From: Bacteroidota bacterium | Lineage (GTDB): Bacteria; Bacteroidota; Bacteroidia; Bacteroidales; UBA7960 | Direction: 5' to 3' | Length of the DNA stretch: 64,000 bases | NCBI GenBank assembly: GCA_007694165.1 | Contig: RECE01000222.1 | Span: 1-64,000, forward strand | Shown here: positions 16,226-25,007 of the stretch, one piece after another | How the letters are laid out: each line of letters starts with the position of its first letter | How positions within the stretch are numbered: the first letter of the stretch is position 1 | The notes under the pieces: model-generated | What the model saw: the letters and a program-made list of their open reading frames with translations, nothing else | What the model was told of the DNA's origin: nothing | Database searches by the model: none | Translations under genes and position numbers: made by a program

Positions 16226-18364
16226 ATGCAAAATCCTCCCAAAGAAATTATAGATTTGAAAGTAGAAGGTATGAGCTGTACCAACTGCTCTCTTGGCATA
16301 AAGAAAGCACTTGAAAAGAAGGGATTTACTGGTGTTGATGTCGACTTCACTACCGACGATGTCCGTTTTGAAACTGACAACCCCAACATGCTTGATACTG
16401 CTGTAAAAACCATTGAAAAGCTGGGGTATAAAGTAACCTCTCAAAAGGATGCTGAAGCCGATGAACCGAAAAAAAAAGGGATGAGCAGCATAGAAAAAAA
16501 ATTCTGGTTTACAGCAGTTTTTACCGTCCCGCTGATACTTGCCATGTTTATCCCTGTCAAGCTCTTGCACAATGATTTGTTTCAGCTTGCGCTTACTATC
16601 CCTGTTTTTGCAGTAGGTTTCAAACACTTCGGAACCAGTGCGCTGAACAGCCTCCGGGCGGGAGTAACCAATATGGACGTATTGATTTTCCTGGGCAGCA
16701 CAGCAGCTTTTGTTTACAGTTTGATTGGCACCATCTATGGTCTTGGCCACGATTACTTGTTCTATGAAACATCTGCCAGTATCATCAGCATTGTTCTGTT
16801 GGGAAATATGCTCGAACATCGCTCCGTAAAAAAAACCACATCTGCGATTGATGAATTGAGTCGGTTACAAAAAACCACAGCCAAACTTATTACCCAGGAG
16901 ATGAATGAGGGCCAGGAATACATTGAGGAAATTGACTCTTCGCTGGTAAGAAAGGGAGATTATGTGCTGGTAAATACCGGAGACAAAATTCCTGTAGATG
17001 GAGAAATTTACTGGGGCTACGGCAGCATTGATGAATCCATGGTATCGGGCGAAAGCCTTCCGGTTGATCGCAACAAAGGAGATAAGGTAATCGGAGGCAC
17101 GATACTCGAAAGTGGCAATATAAAAATCCGCACCACCGCAACGGGCAAAGAAACGGTATTATCACAAATTATTGAACTTGTTCGCACAGCCCAGAAAGAC
17201 AAGCCACATCTTCAGAACATGGCCGACAAGATAAGCGCTGTTTTTGTACCTGCGGTAGTAGCCATCGCACTTGTTACCTGGCTGGGCTGGTACCTGGGCA
17301 CCGATCTTCCCTTCAGGGATGCCCTGATGCGCGGAGTTGCAGTCCTGGTGATTGCTTGTCCCTGTGCTTTGGGCCTGGCAATCCCCACGGCAGTGGTAGT
17401 TGGACTTGGGCGCACAGCTAAAAACGGCATCATGATCAAAGGGGGAAGTGTTTTTGACAAGCTTCCCAGGATAGAAAAAATCGTTTTTGACAAAACCGGA
17501 ACCCTCACCACCGGAAGATTCAGGGTAAAGGATCTCAAAGCACTGGGAGGGAAAAGCCAGGAAAGCCTGGTAGCCCTGTTATACAGCATAGAAAAACATT
17601 CATCGCATCCCATCGCCAGGTCCATTGTGAGGGAGTTTAAAGGTGCCGAACCCATTCTCATGAAAAAAGTGGAAGAAGAAAAGGGACTGGGCCTTACGGG
17701 TTGGGATAATAACGAAAACATCTACAAAGTTGGCTCCTACGATACGGTGCGCCACCTTACCAGTGACAATACGCACAGTGTTTATATTTCCATGAATAAT
17801 AAGCTTATTGGCTGGGTAGATATAGAAGACGAAATCAAACCCGAGGCAAAGAAAACCATTGATTTCTTCAAGAAAAAAGGAATCACCCCGGTTCTACTCA
17901 GTGGCGACAGAGAGCAGAAATGCAGGGAAATAGCAGCAGAGCTTGGCATTGAAGAAGTATATGCAGAGAAAAGACCTGATGAAAAACTCAGGATTATAGA
18001 AAAACTATCATCCAGAAGCAAGGTAGCCATGGTTGGAGACGGAATCAACGATGCTCCCTCTCTTGCGCGCTCCTATGTGGGCATAAGCATGAGCGACGGC
18101 ACACAGGTTGCCGTAAAGTCGGCTGATGTAGTTCTGCTCAAAGGCGATCTGAGTCTCCTTTCAAGGGCCTTTGCATCAGCCAATGTAACCCAGAGAACCA
18201 TCAAGGAAAACCTGTTCTGGGCTTTCTTTTACAATATAATGGCGATTCCGCTGGCTGTTTTTGGTCTTTTAAGCCCTATGGTTGCAGCAGCGGCCATGGC
18301 ACTTTCTGATGTGATCGTGGTGCTGAACTCTCTGAGGCTCAAGAAAAGAAAACTGCGAGTATAG
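16226..18364 (+). CDS. copA: Cu(I)-translocating P1B-type ATPase
   Basis: A 712-residue copper exporter. It has one N-terminal heavy-metal domain with CTNC (Cys18, Cys21) and a full P1B core: the TGE-containing actuator loop (SGES), CPC at 378-380, phosphorylated D422 in DKTGTLT, HP at 461-462 and GDGINDAP at 604-611. The YN pair (669-670) in helix 7 and the MxxS of helix 8 (691-694) mark the Cu(I) class P1B-1. There are about eight membrane helices. No copper chaperone or CueR/CsoR-type regulator is adjacent; the divergent gene is a 7TM-AraC protein. It is followed by the terminator at 18505-18529. Confidence 0.93.
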   Translation: MQNPPKEIIDLKVEGMSCTNCSLGIKKALEKKGFTGVDVDFTTDDVRFETDNPNMLDTAVKTIEKLGYKVTSQKDAEADEPKKKGMSSIEKKFWFTAVFTVPLILAMFIPVKLLHNDLFQLALTIPVFAVGFKHFGTSALNSLRAGVTNMDVLIFLGSTAAFVYSLIGTIYGLGHDYLFYETSASIISIVLLGNMLEHRSVKKTTSAIDELSRLQKTTAKLITQEMNEGQEYIEEIDSSLVRKGDYVLVNTGDKIPVDGEIYWGYGSIDESMVSGESLPVDRNKGDKVIGGTILESGNIKIRTTATGKETVLSQIIELVRTAQKDKPHLQNMADKISAVFVPAVVAIALVTWLGWYLGTDLPFRDALMRGVAVLVIACPCALGLAIPTAVVVGLGRTAKNGIMIKGGSVFDKLPRIEKIVFDKTGTLTTGRFRVKDLKALGGKSQESLVALLYSIEKHSSHPIARSIVREFKGAEPILMKKVEEEKGLGLTGWDNNENIYKVGSYDTVRHLTSDNTHSVYISMNNKLIGWVDIEDEIKPEAKKTIDFFKKKGITPVLLSGDREQKCREIAAELGIEEVYAEKRPDEKLRIIEKLSSRSKVAMVGDGINDAPSLARSYVGISMSDGTQVAVKSADVVLLKGDLSLLSRAFASANVTQRTIKENLFWAFFYNIMAIPLAVFGLLSPMVAAAAMALSDVIVVLNSLRLKKRKLRV

Positions 18365-18504
18365 AGCTCACAGGAAAACGCCCATTGATGAAATACATCT
18401 TCTACAAAGCTATTAAGAAGACCACCGTAAGGTGTAATAACCAGCTGGCATGAGAGCAGAAGGAGAAAGCTGCAATTTTGGAATAACTACCCCGTAAAAA
18501 AATC

Positions 18505-18535
18505 AAAGGGCTGCCGATGGCAGCCCTTTTTAATC
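18505..18535. terminator. Terminator after copA
   Basis: An 11-bp perfect stem (18505-18515 with 18519-18529), a 3-nt loop and a T-rich 3' side. It stands 140 bp after copA. The A-rich 5' flank allows it also to act on leftward transcripts from rho. Confidence 0.85.
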
Positions 18536-18671
18536 TGAGTCCCTGAATGTTTTAAGAATTTAGTTTTCTGAACCTGTATCCTTTTGTCCATTCATCTTTA
18601 AAAGGAACTCTGCATTTGCTTAATTGTTTTCAACTTCTACATAGTGTCAGCAAGAAAACTCATCATTTTTA

Positions 18672-18841
18672 CAAGTGCTTGATAAGAAAGCGTCAAGTGC
18701 AAGGGTTATTCCCTTTGGTCATGAGCTCAAAACTTTCAGTTTTTCGGTTGCGATGACTGAAAAACAGGAGTCCCGATTTTTCTTCGGGATGACTGTTTTG
18801 AAGGCAAGCATAACGCAGCAATTGGCGTTTTCTTGCAAGCA
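18672..18841. repeat. Imperfect palindromic intergenic repeat abutting the rho stop codon
   Basis: The left end (GTGCTTGATAAGAAAGCG, from about 18674) and the complement of the right end (GTGCTTGCAAGAAAACGC, ending about 18840) match at most positions. The similarity continues inward with small gaps. Two shorter hairpins lie inside, one around TTTCAGTTTTT/GAAAAAC and one around TCCCGA/TCGGGA. No open reading frame fits. It resembles a degenerate REP/MITE-type unit; the class is my inference. Confidence 0.5.
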
Positions 18842-20878
18842 CTACATAGAAAGAAGAAACTCTTCATTAGATTTGGTAAACCTTATTTTATCCATGAGAA
18901 ATTCCATTGCCTCAACAGGAGTCATATCTGCCATGAATTTTCTCAGCACCCAAACCCTGTTCATGATATCTTTATCCATTAACAGATCCTCACGACGGGT
19001 ACCTGAAGAAATAATATCAATTGACGGGAAAATTCTTTTGTTGGAAAGGCGACGGTCGAGCTGAAGCTCCATGTTACCCGTACCCTTGAATTCTTCAAAA
19101 ATAACTTCATCCATTTTAGACCCGGTATCGATAAGTGCGGTAGCGATAATGGACAAAGATCCTCCGTTTTCTATATTTCTTGCAGCACCAAAAAATCTTT
19201 TGGGTTTGTGCAAAGCATTGGCATCTACCCCGCCCGAAAGCACTTTGCCTGAAGCTGGTGCAACCGTATTAAATGCTCTGGCCAAACGGGTAATAGAATC
19301 CAGCAAAATAACAACATCATGCCCGCATTCTACCATTCTTTTGGCTTTTTCAAGCACAATACCTGCCACCTTAACATGTCTTTCGGCAGGCTCATCAAAG
19401 GTAGAAGATATTACTTCAGCCTTTACATTTCGGGCCATTTCAGTAACTTCTTCAGGCCTTTCGTCTACCAGCAAAACAATGAGAAATACCTCAGGATGGT
19501 TGGCGGCAATAGCATTGGCAATATCCTGCAAAAGAATGGTTTTACCCGTTTTGGGCTGGGCTACAATCAAACCTCTCTGCCCTTTTCCAATGGGCGCAAA
19601 CATATCAATAATTCGTGTGGATATATTGGCCTGGGAGTGTCCGGTAAGAGAAAACTTTTCCTGGGGAAACAAGGGAGTCAAAAAATCGAAAGGAACCCTG
19701 TCTCTTACTTCTGCCGGTGTTCGTCCATTAATTTTTTCTACTTTAATTAAAGGGAAATACTTCTCGTTCTCTTTAGGGGGTCTGATACCTCCATTAACTG
19801 TATCTCCCGTCTTTAGTCCGAAAAGCTTTATCTGGCTCTGAGAAACATAAATATCGTCGGGTGAATTAAGGTAATTGTAATCCGAAGACCTCAAAAAACC
19901 ATAACCATCAGGCATTATTTCCAAAACACCTTCGGCAGTAATTATTCCATCAAACTCAAAAGCAGATTCTTGCGACTTTCTATCCGGCTGCCTGGCATTT
20001 TGGTTTTGATTGAAATTCTGCTCTCTTTTAACTTGTCCCTGAACAGTTGGAGTATTGCCCGATGGCTGAGTGGACTGACTTTTGCTGGGTTGTTCCTGCC
20101 TGGGTTGCTCCTGCCTGGGTTGCTCCTGCCTGGGTTGTTCTTGCCTGGGTTGTTCTTGCCTGGGTTGCTCTTGCCGGGGCTGAGAGGGTTTATGACGATC
20201 TTGCCGGGGTTTATCCAGTCTGGGTCTATCCTGTCTGGATTGTTCCTGTTTGGATGCTCCCTTTTCGGCAGTGTCCTGGTCAGACTTGGTTTGTTGATTA
20301 TCAGCAGTTGCTTGCCTTGGAGATTTTTCAGCATCAGATTGTGTTTCAATCTCATTCTGCTTTTTGGGTTGGACAGTATCTGCGCCTTCTCTCTTCTCTC
20401 TGTCTTTAGCAGCAGAGGCATTGTCTGTTTTGATGGCGGGATGATTGAAATTCAGTTCAAATTTCTTTTCCTGCTCCTTTTCATTGATTTGGGATCCAGA
20501 TACATTTGCATGTGGAACTTTGTCAGTAGCTTCCTTTTTGTTTCTGGAATCAGTATTTGCAGTTGAGTCTTCCGGAGTTTTTTTCCCGGGTTCCTGTACC
20601 CTGGCAGATGAGTTCTGATTGTTTTGTTCTCTGACAGAGCTGGTTGCTACCGGCTTATTTCTTTCATTATTGCGTCTGTCAATATTTCTTCTGCGTGGAC
20701 GTTCAGCTTTCTGTTCACTTTTCAGAACTTCCTCAGGAGGATTAAGAGCCTGCATGTCAAGGATCTTGTATATGATTTCCTCTTTCTTGAATGAGTCAAC
20801 CTTTTTTACACCAAAACCTCTAGCTATGTCTTTAAGTTCGGTAAGAAGCTTACTCCTGAGTTCTTCAATTTCGTACAT
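18842..20878 (-). CDS. rho: Transcription termination factor Rho with long disordered insert
   Basis: A 678-residue RNA-dependent ATPase/helicase that ends transcription. The Rho N-terminal helical domain is at 1-45. A low-complexity, highly charged region (about 50-305) contains six perfect PRQEQ pentapeptides at 234-263. The cold-shock RNA-binding domain lies at about 310-385 ([23 protein letters not shown]), and the ATPase has Walker A QPKTGKT (441-447), VDERPEEV, and Q/R-loop segments. Other bacterial Rhos have about 420 residues, so some 250 are added. Large inserts are known in Bacteroides Rho, where they are reported to drive condensate formation. The predicted leader is long (about 195 nt; promoter at 21081-21110), which would allow autogenous control. 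Confidence 0.95.
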   Translation of the reverse strand: MYEIEELRSKLLTELKDIARGFGVKKVDSFKKEEIIYKILDMQALNPPEEVLKSEQKAERPRRRNIDRRNNERNKPVATSSVREQNNQNSSARVQEPGKKTPEDSTANTDSRNKKEATDKVPHANVSGSQINEKEQEKKFELNFNHPAIKTDNASAAKDREKREGADTVQPKKQNEIETQSDAEKSPRQATADNQQTKSDQDTAEKGASKQEQSRQDRPRLDKPRQDRHKPSQPRQEQPRQEQPRQEQPRQEQPRQEQPRQEQPSKSQSTQPSGNTPTVQGQVKREQNFNQNQNARQPDRKSQESAFEFDGIITAEGVLEIMPDGYGFLRSSDYNYLNSPDDIYVSQSQIKLFGLKTGDTVNGGIRPPKENEKYFPLIKVEKINGRTPAEVRDRVPFDFLTPLFPQEKFSLTGHSQANISTRIIDMFAPIGKGQRGLIVAQPKTGKTILLQDIANAIAANHPEVFLIVLLVDERPEEVTEMARNVKAEVISSTFDEPAERHVKVAGIVLEKAKRMVECGHDVVILLDSITRLARAFNTVAPASGKVLSGGVDANALHKPKRFFGAARNIENGGSLSIIATALIDTGSKMDEVIFEEFKGTGNMELQLDRRLSNKRIFPSIDIISSGTRREDLLMDKDIMNRVWVLRKFMADMTPVEAMEFLMDKIRFTKSNEEFLLSM
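20090..20179 (-). repeat. Six tandem 15-bp units within rho (PRQEQ repeats)
   Basis: Six near-identical 15-bp units encode (PRQEQ)6, residues 234-263 of Rho. Units differ by single silent C/T changes, which indicates recent expansion by slippage. The reading frame is kept because the unit is a multiple of three. Confidence 0.92.
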
Positions 20879-21080
20879 GAATGATGAGGGTTAAATTATA
20901 AATAGGATATTATAAAATCGATATGATATCGGATTGTTGATCTGAATAATATATGATTGTTCTCAAATAACAATATTCACTTCCGTCGCAGGATGCGATT
21001 TGGTAAAGTTTTTGGGATCGAAAGTCAATGGTTTATTAATATCGAAAAATCAAAGAAAAATCAATGTAGGAATAACCCTG

Positions 21081-21110
21081 CAAATATAACTATTTAAAGT
21101 GAAACCCAAA
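21081..21110 (-). promoter_or_regulatory. Promoter for rho
   Basis: Read on the minus strand, TTTG (21107-21110), an 18-bp spacer, then TATATTTG (21081-21088). The expected start is near 21074, giving a leader of about 195 nt before the rho ATG. The remainder of the interval 20879-21248 shows no other gene. Confidence 0.7.
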
Positions 21111-21202
21111 AAAATATATTTCAATGCGTTCAAAATATTTTTAATTTTTTATTTTTTTCAGCTTTGTTGCTTTTCTTCGCCCCATTTACTCCTGAAAAGT
21201 TC

Positions 21203-21210
21203 TATTTTTG
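21203..21210 (+). promoter_or_regulatory. -7 element for the DUF4293 gene
   Basis: TATTTTTG fits TAnnTTTG and lies 38 bp before the ATG at 21249. No TTTG is found at the right distance upstream, so it is only a half match. Confidence 0.5.
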
Positions 21211-21248
21211 CATACTGAAACATAATGTATAACTTTTATCCAACAGAC

Positions 21249-21716
21249 ATGATTCAAAGAATTCAAACTGTTTATTTGTTCCTGGGGTTCATATTTGCTG
21301 TATTATTTTTGACATTCCCTTTAGGAAACATTGATATCAATGGAATGGTGTATGTTGTTAAATCCTGGAATATCGTTTCGGCAGATGGAACAGAAAAACT
21401 TGATTACTCCGGTATTTTAGGAGTGATTGCCATGATTCTGCCATTTATTATCATGATTTTATGCATTTACACTACTTTTCTTTATAAAAACCGGCTTTTA
21501 CAAATCAAGCTTGGTAAAATCAACATTTTCCTGCATGTAATCCTGGTAGTAAGCACCTTTTTCTATCTCGATGGTATAAAAAGTCAGTTTCCAGGGGAGT
21601 TTTCCTATGGGCCGGCAGTAATATTTCCGTTGTTGGCTATGGTGTTTCTTTTGCTGGCAGGCAGGGCTATCAGAAAAGATGAAGAACTTGTAAGATCAGC
21701 AGATCGGCTCAGGTAA
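21249..21716 (+). CDS. DUF4293 family membrane protein
   Basis: A 155-residue integral-membrane protein with four hydrophobic segments and the MIQRIQTVYLFLGF start typical of DUF4293, a Bacteroidetes-specific family of unknown function. I choose the ATG at 21249 because family members begin at MIQRIQT; an ATG at 21225 would add eight residues. The family is frequently found beside rho in this phylum, and here it is divergent from it. It is followed by a strong terminator. Confidence 0.87.
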   Translation: MIQRIQTVYLFLGFIFAVLFLTFPLGNIDINGMVYVVKSWNIVSADGTEKLDYSGILGVIAMILPFIIMILCIYTTFLYKNRLLQIKLGKINIFLHVILVVSTFFYLDGIKSQFPGEFSYGPAVIFPLLAMVFLLLAGRAIRKDEELVRSADRLR

Positions 21717-21730
21717 ATCCGGGTCAGATA

Positions 21731-21771
21731 AAAAAAAGGCGGTGGTTCTGAAAATCCCACCGCCTTTTTTA
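21731..21771. terminator. Bidirectional terminator between DUF4293 and racemase genes
   Basis: A-run, GGCGGTGG, 10-nt loop, CCACCGCC, T-run. The arms pair over about 14 bp. It separates the converging ends at 21716 and 21820. Confidence 0.9.
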
Positions 21772-21819
21772 TTGATTTAAAATTCGCCAGCCTTTTAATG
21801 CTTGCGCAAATGAGTATAA

Positions 21820-22893
21820 CTAATCCACCAGTCGTTTGTTAATATAATCTGAATTAAACAACGCCAATGCCCCCATATATTTAAGCTTGAATTTTACGTA
21901 ATCCCCTACTTTATATTTTTTAGGATTTCGCCCCAGGTCAATGACCACAATGTCAGAGCTGGCACCGGCAATTTCCATGTTTTTATCGGTAGGGATAAGA
22001 AAATCAGGGGATATGTCCAGCAGGCCGATATCCAGTAAAGCCCGCCATGATGTTTTACCATAATCATCAGGATTGATTTCAAACATCTCACCCGAAGGGT
22101 TTTCGGCTAACTCACCTTCAGGTACAATGGGTTTTTCGAGCAATTCAATGATTTCGGCATAAAGGGTAATGACATCATCTTTCATCCCTTTTATGGTTTT
22201 CCCGGTAACCAGGTTGTTTCCGAAATACAGTGTTTCTCCCACCCTGAAATGATTGATTCCCCTGGTTAGTTGTTTTTTCTGAATCATCGGAATGGCAACG
22301 GAGGACCCCCCTGAAATCCACTTAATCTTTCTGTTGAATTTCAGCTCAATGATTTGCTTATAAAGGCTCAGTTGCACCATTTTGTCGTTTGAGGGCATTA
22401 CTCCATACATACAATTAAAATTGGTGCCAAATCCTACCACTTCAATGTTGGGCAATTCAAAAACCTTTTCGTAAAAACCCACCAGGTTTTCTCCCAATAC
22501 ACCTTCCCGCAAATCCCCCATCTCAATCATGATGATAACACGATGCACCTTTCCCTGCCGACCGGCCTCCTTGGAGATGAGCCTCAGAGTTTCCAAATCT
22601 GAATTAAAGCTAACATCGGCATAAGTAATAACTGAACGCAGGCTCTTACGGGGAGGAGGCTTTATGTATACTGTATTGACTTCGGGGTTGATTTTTTTTA
22701 TTTTTTTCAGGTTGCTGATACGGGAATCCATTAGCTCCATGGCTCCCATGTGTATTAACTCTTTAAGAAAAATCTCATTGCCGCATAGCAGCTTACTTAC
22801 TATCCCCCATTCAATATTATTATCGCTGAAAAATTTCTTCAGGAATTCGAAGTTATGTCTCAGTTTCTTACTACTAATAGTAATCTCTGCCAT
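21820..22893 (-). CDS. Fold-III PLP-dependent amino-acid racemase (alanine/ornithine racemase family)
   Basis: A 357-residue protein with the alanine-racemase-type TIM barrel. The PLP lysine is K34 (WGIVSKLLCGN), and MIEMGDLREGV and GGSSVAIPM resemble the substrate and phosphate-binding segments. It lacks the usual complete C-terminal alanine racemase domain, as in the YhfX/ornithine racemase group. It should interconvert L- and D- forms of an amino acid, possibly ornithine or another non-alanine substrate; this is inferred from the group only. It is the last gene of the symporter-GNAT-racemase unit, 10 bp after the GNAT gene. Confidence 0.85.
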   Translation of the reverse strand: MAEITISSKKLRHNFEFLKKFFSDNNIEWGIVSKLLCGNEIFLKELIHMGAMELMDSRISNLKKIKKINPEVNTVYIKPPPRKSLRSVITYADVSFNSDLETLRLISKEAGRQGKVHRVIIMIEMGDLREGVLGENLVGFYEKVFELPNIEVVGFGTNFNCMYGVMPSNDKMVQLSLYKQIIELKFNRKIKWISGGSSVAIPMIQKKQLTRGINHFRVGETLYFGNNLVTGKTIKGMKDDVITLYAEIIELLEKPIVPEGELAENPSGEMFEINPDDYGKTSWRALLDIGLLDISPDFLIPTDKNMEIAGASSDIVVIDLGRNPKKYKVGDYVKFKLKYMGALALFNSDYINKRLVD

Positions 22894-22903
22894 TTTTTTT
22901 TGT

Positions 22904-23341
22904 TTATCGGTTTAATCGCATCTCAAGATACTTACTTGTAAATCCGAGTTTTTCATATAGAAATCTAGCCGGATTTTCCGGTTCAACATGTAGTTTAATG
23001 CTTCCTTCTGCTTTATCAAAGGTCTTAAGCATCAATTCTTTTCCTAATCCTTTTCCCCGGTATTCATTATGAACAGCAATGTATACAAGGATGTTTTCCG
23101 GGATATAACCTGCCATGCCGGTTTTATTGATGATTACTGCACCGGTAATGGTATCCGATTCTTCAGATACCACTATGAAACCACCAAATTTAGTTTCTTC
23201 GTCAAGGGCAAAGTTGATGCAGCGCATAATTGCATCGTACTCATCGCCAAACTCATCCAGATGGTTGAATAAAAAATCAGCGATTTCCTTTTTTCTTTCT
23301 TCACTTACCGTGTCCTTAGGAGTATAAAATGTGTAATTCAT
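22904..23341 (-). CDS. GNAT family N-acetyltransferase
   Basis: A 145-residue GNAT-fold protein. Acetyl-CoA motif A is VHNEYRGKGLGKELM (R-G-K-G-L-G), preceded by the ILVYIAVH strand, with the final helix/strand around ARFLYEKLGFTSKYLEMRL. The substrate is unknown. It lies directly upstream of the racemase gene (10-bp gap) and 60 bp downstream of the symporter gene, so acetylation of the transported or racemized amino acid is plausible. Confidence 0.88.
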   Translation of the reverse strand: MNYTFYTPKDTVSEERKKEIADFLFNHLDEFGDEYDAIMRCINFALDEETKFGGFIVVSEESDTITGAVIINKTGMAGYIPENILVYIAVHNEYRGKGLGKELMLKTFDKAEGSIKLHVEPENPARFLYEKLGFTSKYLEMRLNR

Positions 23342-23401
23342 AATAGTATAAAATTAAAAAATTAAAAGATTTGTAAATTTATGACCTAAACTTTACATTG
23401 A

Positions 23402-24835
23402 TTATTTCTGGTATTTATGCCAGGCATTGATCATAACAAAAGTCAAGAGAGAGAGAGTAATACCAAAGATATTGGCATCCAATTGTAAAGGTAATTGCTT
23501 TTGAGATACAATCAGACTGATTGTCGTACCTCCACCCAGAAGCATTGCCCAGAAAGCAGCTACCGGACTTGCCTTTTTCAGAAAAAGGCCACCCAAAACG
23601 GGTACAAACAGACCGGACACCATAAAGGCATAGGAATAGAGCATTAATTCGAGCACATTGGGCATGACCGATGCAAGCAGCAAAGCCAGCACTCCTAATA
23701 TCACCGTAAACCCTTGCGATATAAGTAAAAACGTCTTTTTACTTTCGGGTACTTTAAGCCATCGCCCAAATATATCTGTAATAAAATTCCCTGACGAAGC
23801 CATCAGACAGCTATCGGCAGTTGACATAATTGCAGAAAAATAGGCAGCCATCATCAGGCCCATTAACCCAACGGGTAAAACGGTGCGCAAAAGCAATGGC
23901 AATCCTTTTTCTTCATCCATAAGCTCACCCGGAGCAAAACCCAGCTCTGTAAACATGCCCTGCTCAAAGGCCACCCTTGCAAAGAGGCCCAGAGTAACCC
24001 CCATAAATGCCATGATGGGATATTCGAAAAAACCGGCAATTATCCAGGCTTTTTGAGCCTGTTGCTTGTTTCGGGAAGCATAAATCCTCTGGTAGAGGGT
24101 CATCCCTACAAACCAAATGGGGATTATGGTGACCACCCAGTATACAATTTGTTGCCAGGAGATATTTGTCAGGCTGAAAAATTCGGAAGGAAGCACTTCT
24201 CTTATGGCCACTATGCCCCCAATACTATAGTAAGCAACGGGTATACCCACAAATATTAAACCGACCATAAGAATTATCCACTGTATGGTATCGGTGTAGA
24301 TAACTGCTTTGATCCCCCCCATGGCAGTGTATACAATAACAATCAGCCCCATGATTATCAGGGCTGTTTGCATATCCAGCTCAACAAAAGTAGCAGATGC
24401 AAGCTTTGCCCCGGCCAGTATCTGACTGCTGGTAAATCCAAGATAGCCTATGCCCGATATTATGCCTGCCAGCAATGCCACCCTGGGGCTGTAAAAATGC
24501 CCTAAAATCTGTGGAAAAGTATAAAACTTTTTGAACTTTTCAATGGCTTTTATCCGCGGAATCAATAATACTGCGCTGAGCCAGGCTCCCACAAGTCCGG
24601 TAAAAAGCATCCATGAGCCTGCAAGACCCATCACAAAACCCAGCCCTCCCAGTCCGATAGAAAACCCTCCTCCTACATCTGTCGCTACCACTGATAATCC
24701 TATATGCCAGCTGCCAATATTTCGGCCACCAACATAATAATCATCAACTCCTTTATTTTTGAGCAGGAACCAAAACCCGATTCCGATAACAGCCAACATG
24801 TAAAGAGTGAAAATCAGTATGTCTAAAAAATGCAT
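23402..24835 (-). CDS. Sodium:solute symporter (SSS family)
   Basis: A 477-residue transporter with about 13 membrane helices. It has the SSS signature region (VATDVGGGFSIGLGGLGFVMGLAGSW-type, and the core GSWMLFTGLVGAWLSAVLLIP). Helix 1 contains the family-typical IGIGFW. It should import a small solute with Na+; the class includes proline, pantothenate and sugar carriers, and the substrate is not readable. I place the start at 24835 (MHFLDILIF) because the excellent promoter at 24864-24894 would sit inside the coding region if an upstream start at 24931 were used. It is first in the unit with GNAT and racemase. Confidence 0.9.
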   Translation of the reverse strand: MHFLDILIFTLYMLAVIGIGFWFLLKNKGVDDYYVGGRNIGSWHIGLSVVATDVGGGFSIGLGGLGFVMGLAGSWMLFTGLVGAWLSAVLLIPRIKAIEKFKKFYTFPQILGHFYSPRVALLAGIISGIGYLGFTSSQILAGAKLASATFVELDMQTALIIMGLIVIVYTAMGGIKAVIYTDTIQWIILMVGLIFVGIPVAYYSIGGIVAIREVLPSEFFSLTNISWQQIVYWVVTIIPIWFVGMTLYQRIYASRNKQQAQKAWIIAGFFEYPIMAFMGVTLGLFARVAFEQGMFTELGFAPGELMDEEKGLPLLLRTVLPVGLMGLMMAAYFSAIMSTADSCLMASSGNFITDIFGRWLKVPESKKTFLLISQGFTVILGVLALLLASVMPNVLELMLYSYAFMVSGLFVPVLGGLFLKKASPVAAFWAMLLGGGTTISLIVSQKQLPLQLDANIFGITLSLLTFVMINAWHKYQK

Positions 24836-24863
24836 TGAATTTTTAAGTTCCGGTTTGGACTGG

Positions 24864-24894
24864 CAAATGTACAATTTTTTTGGCGAAGGCCAAA
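24864..24894 (-). promoter_or_regulatory. Promoter for the symporter-GNAT-racemase unit
   Basis: Read on the minus strand, TTTG (24891-24894), a 19-bp spacer, TACATTTG (24864-24871). The predicted start near 24857 gives a leader of about 20 nt before the ATG at 24835. Confidence 0.8.
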
Positions 24895-25007
24895 CCCGGG
24901 AATCCAAAACATTGAATACCAACAGATTCAAAACTCCACAACAACAACTGACACAGTCAACTACAGGGTAGCAGGAAAATGAGTATTTTTGCTCAAATTT
25001 TTTAAAA

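Noticed and set aside
20090-20179. Short tandem repeats considered as a CRISPR array.
   Set aside because: The 15-bp units are directly adjacent without spacers, lie inside rho, and no cas genes are in the window.
19970-20566. Plus-strand open frames over the rho repeat region encoding leucine/proline-rich pentapeptide repeats.
   Set aside because: They are complements of the PRQEQ array; the repeats leave no stops in several frames, and Rho is certain on the other strand.
24836-24931. Longer start for the SSS symporter.
   Set aside because: The extra 32 residues precede the first membrane helix without similarity and overlap a strong promoter.
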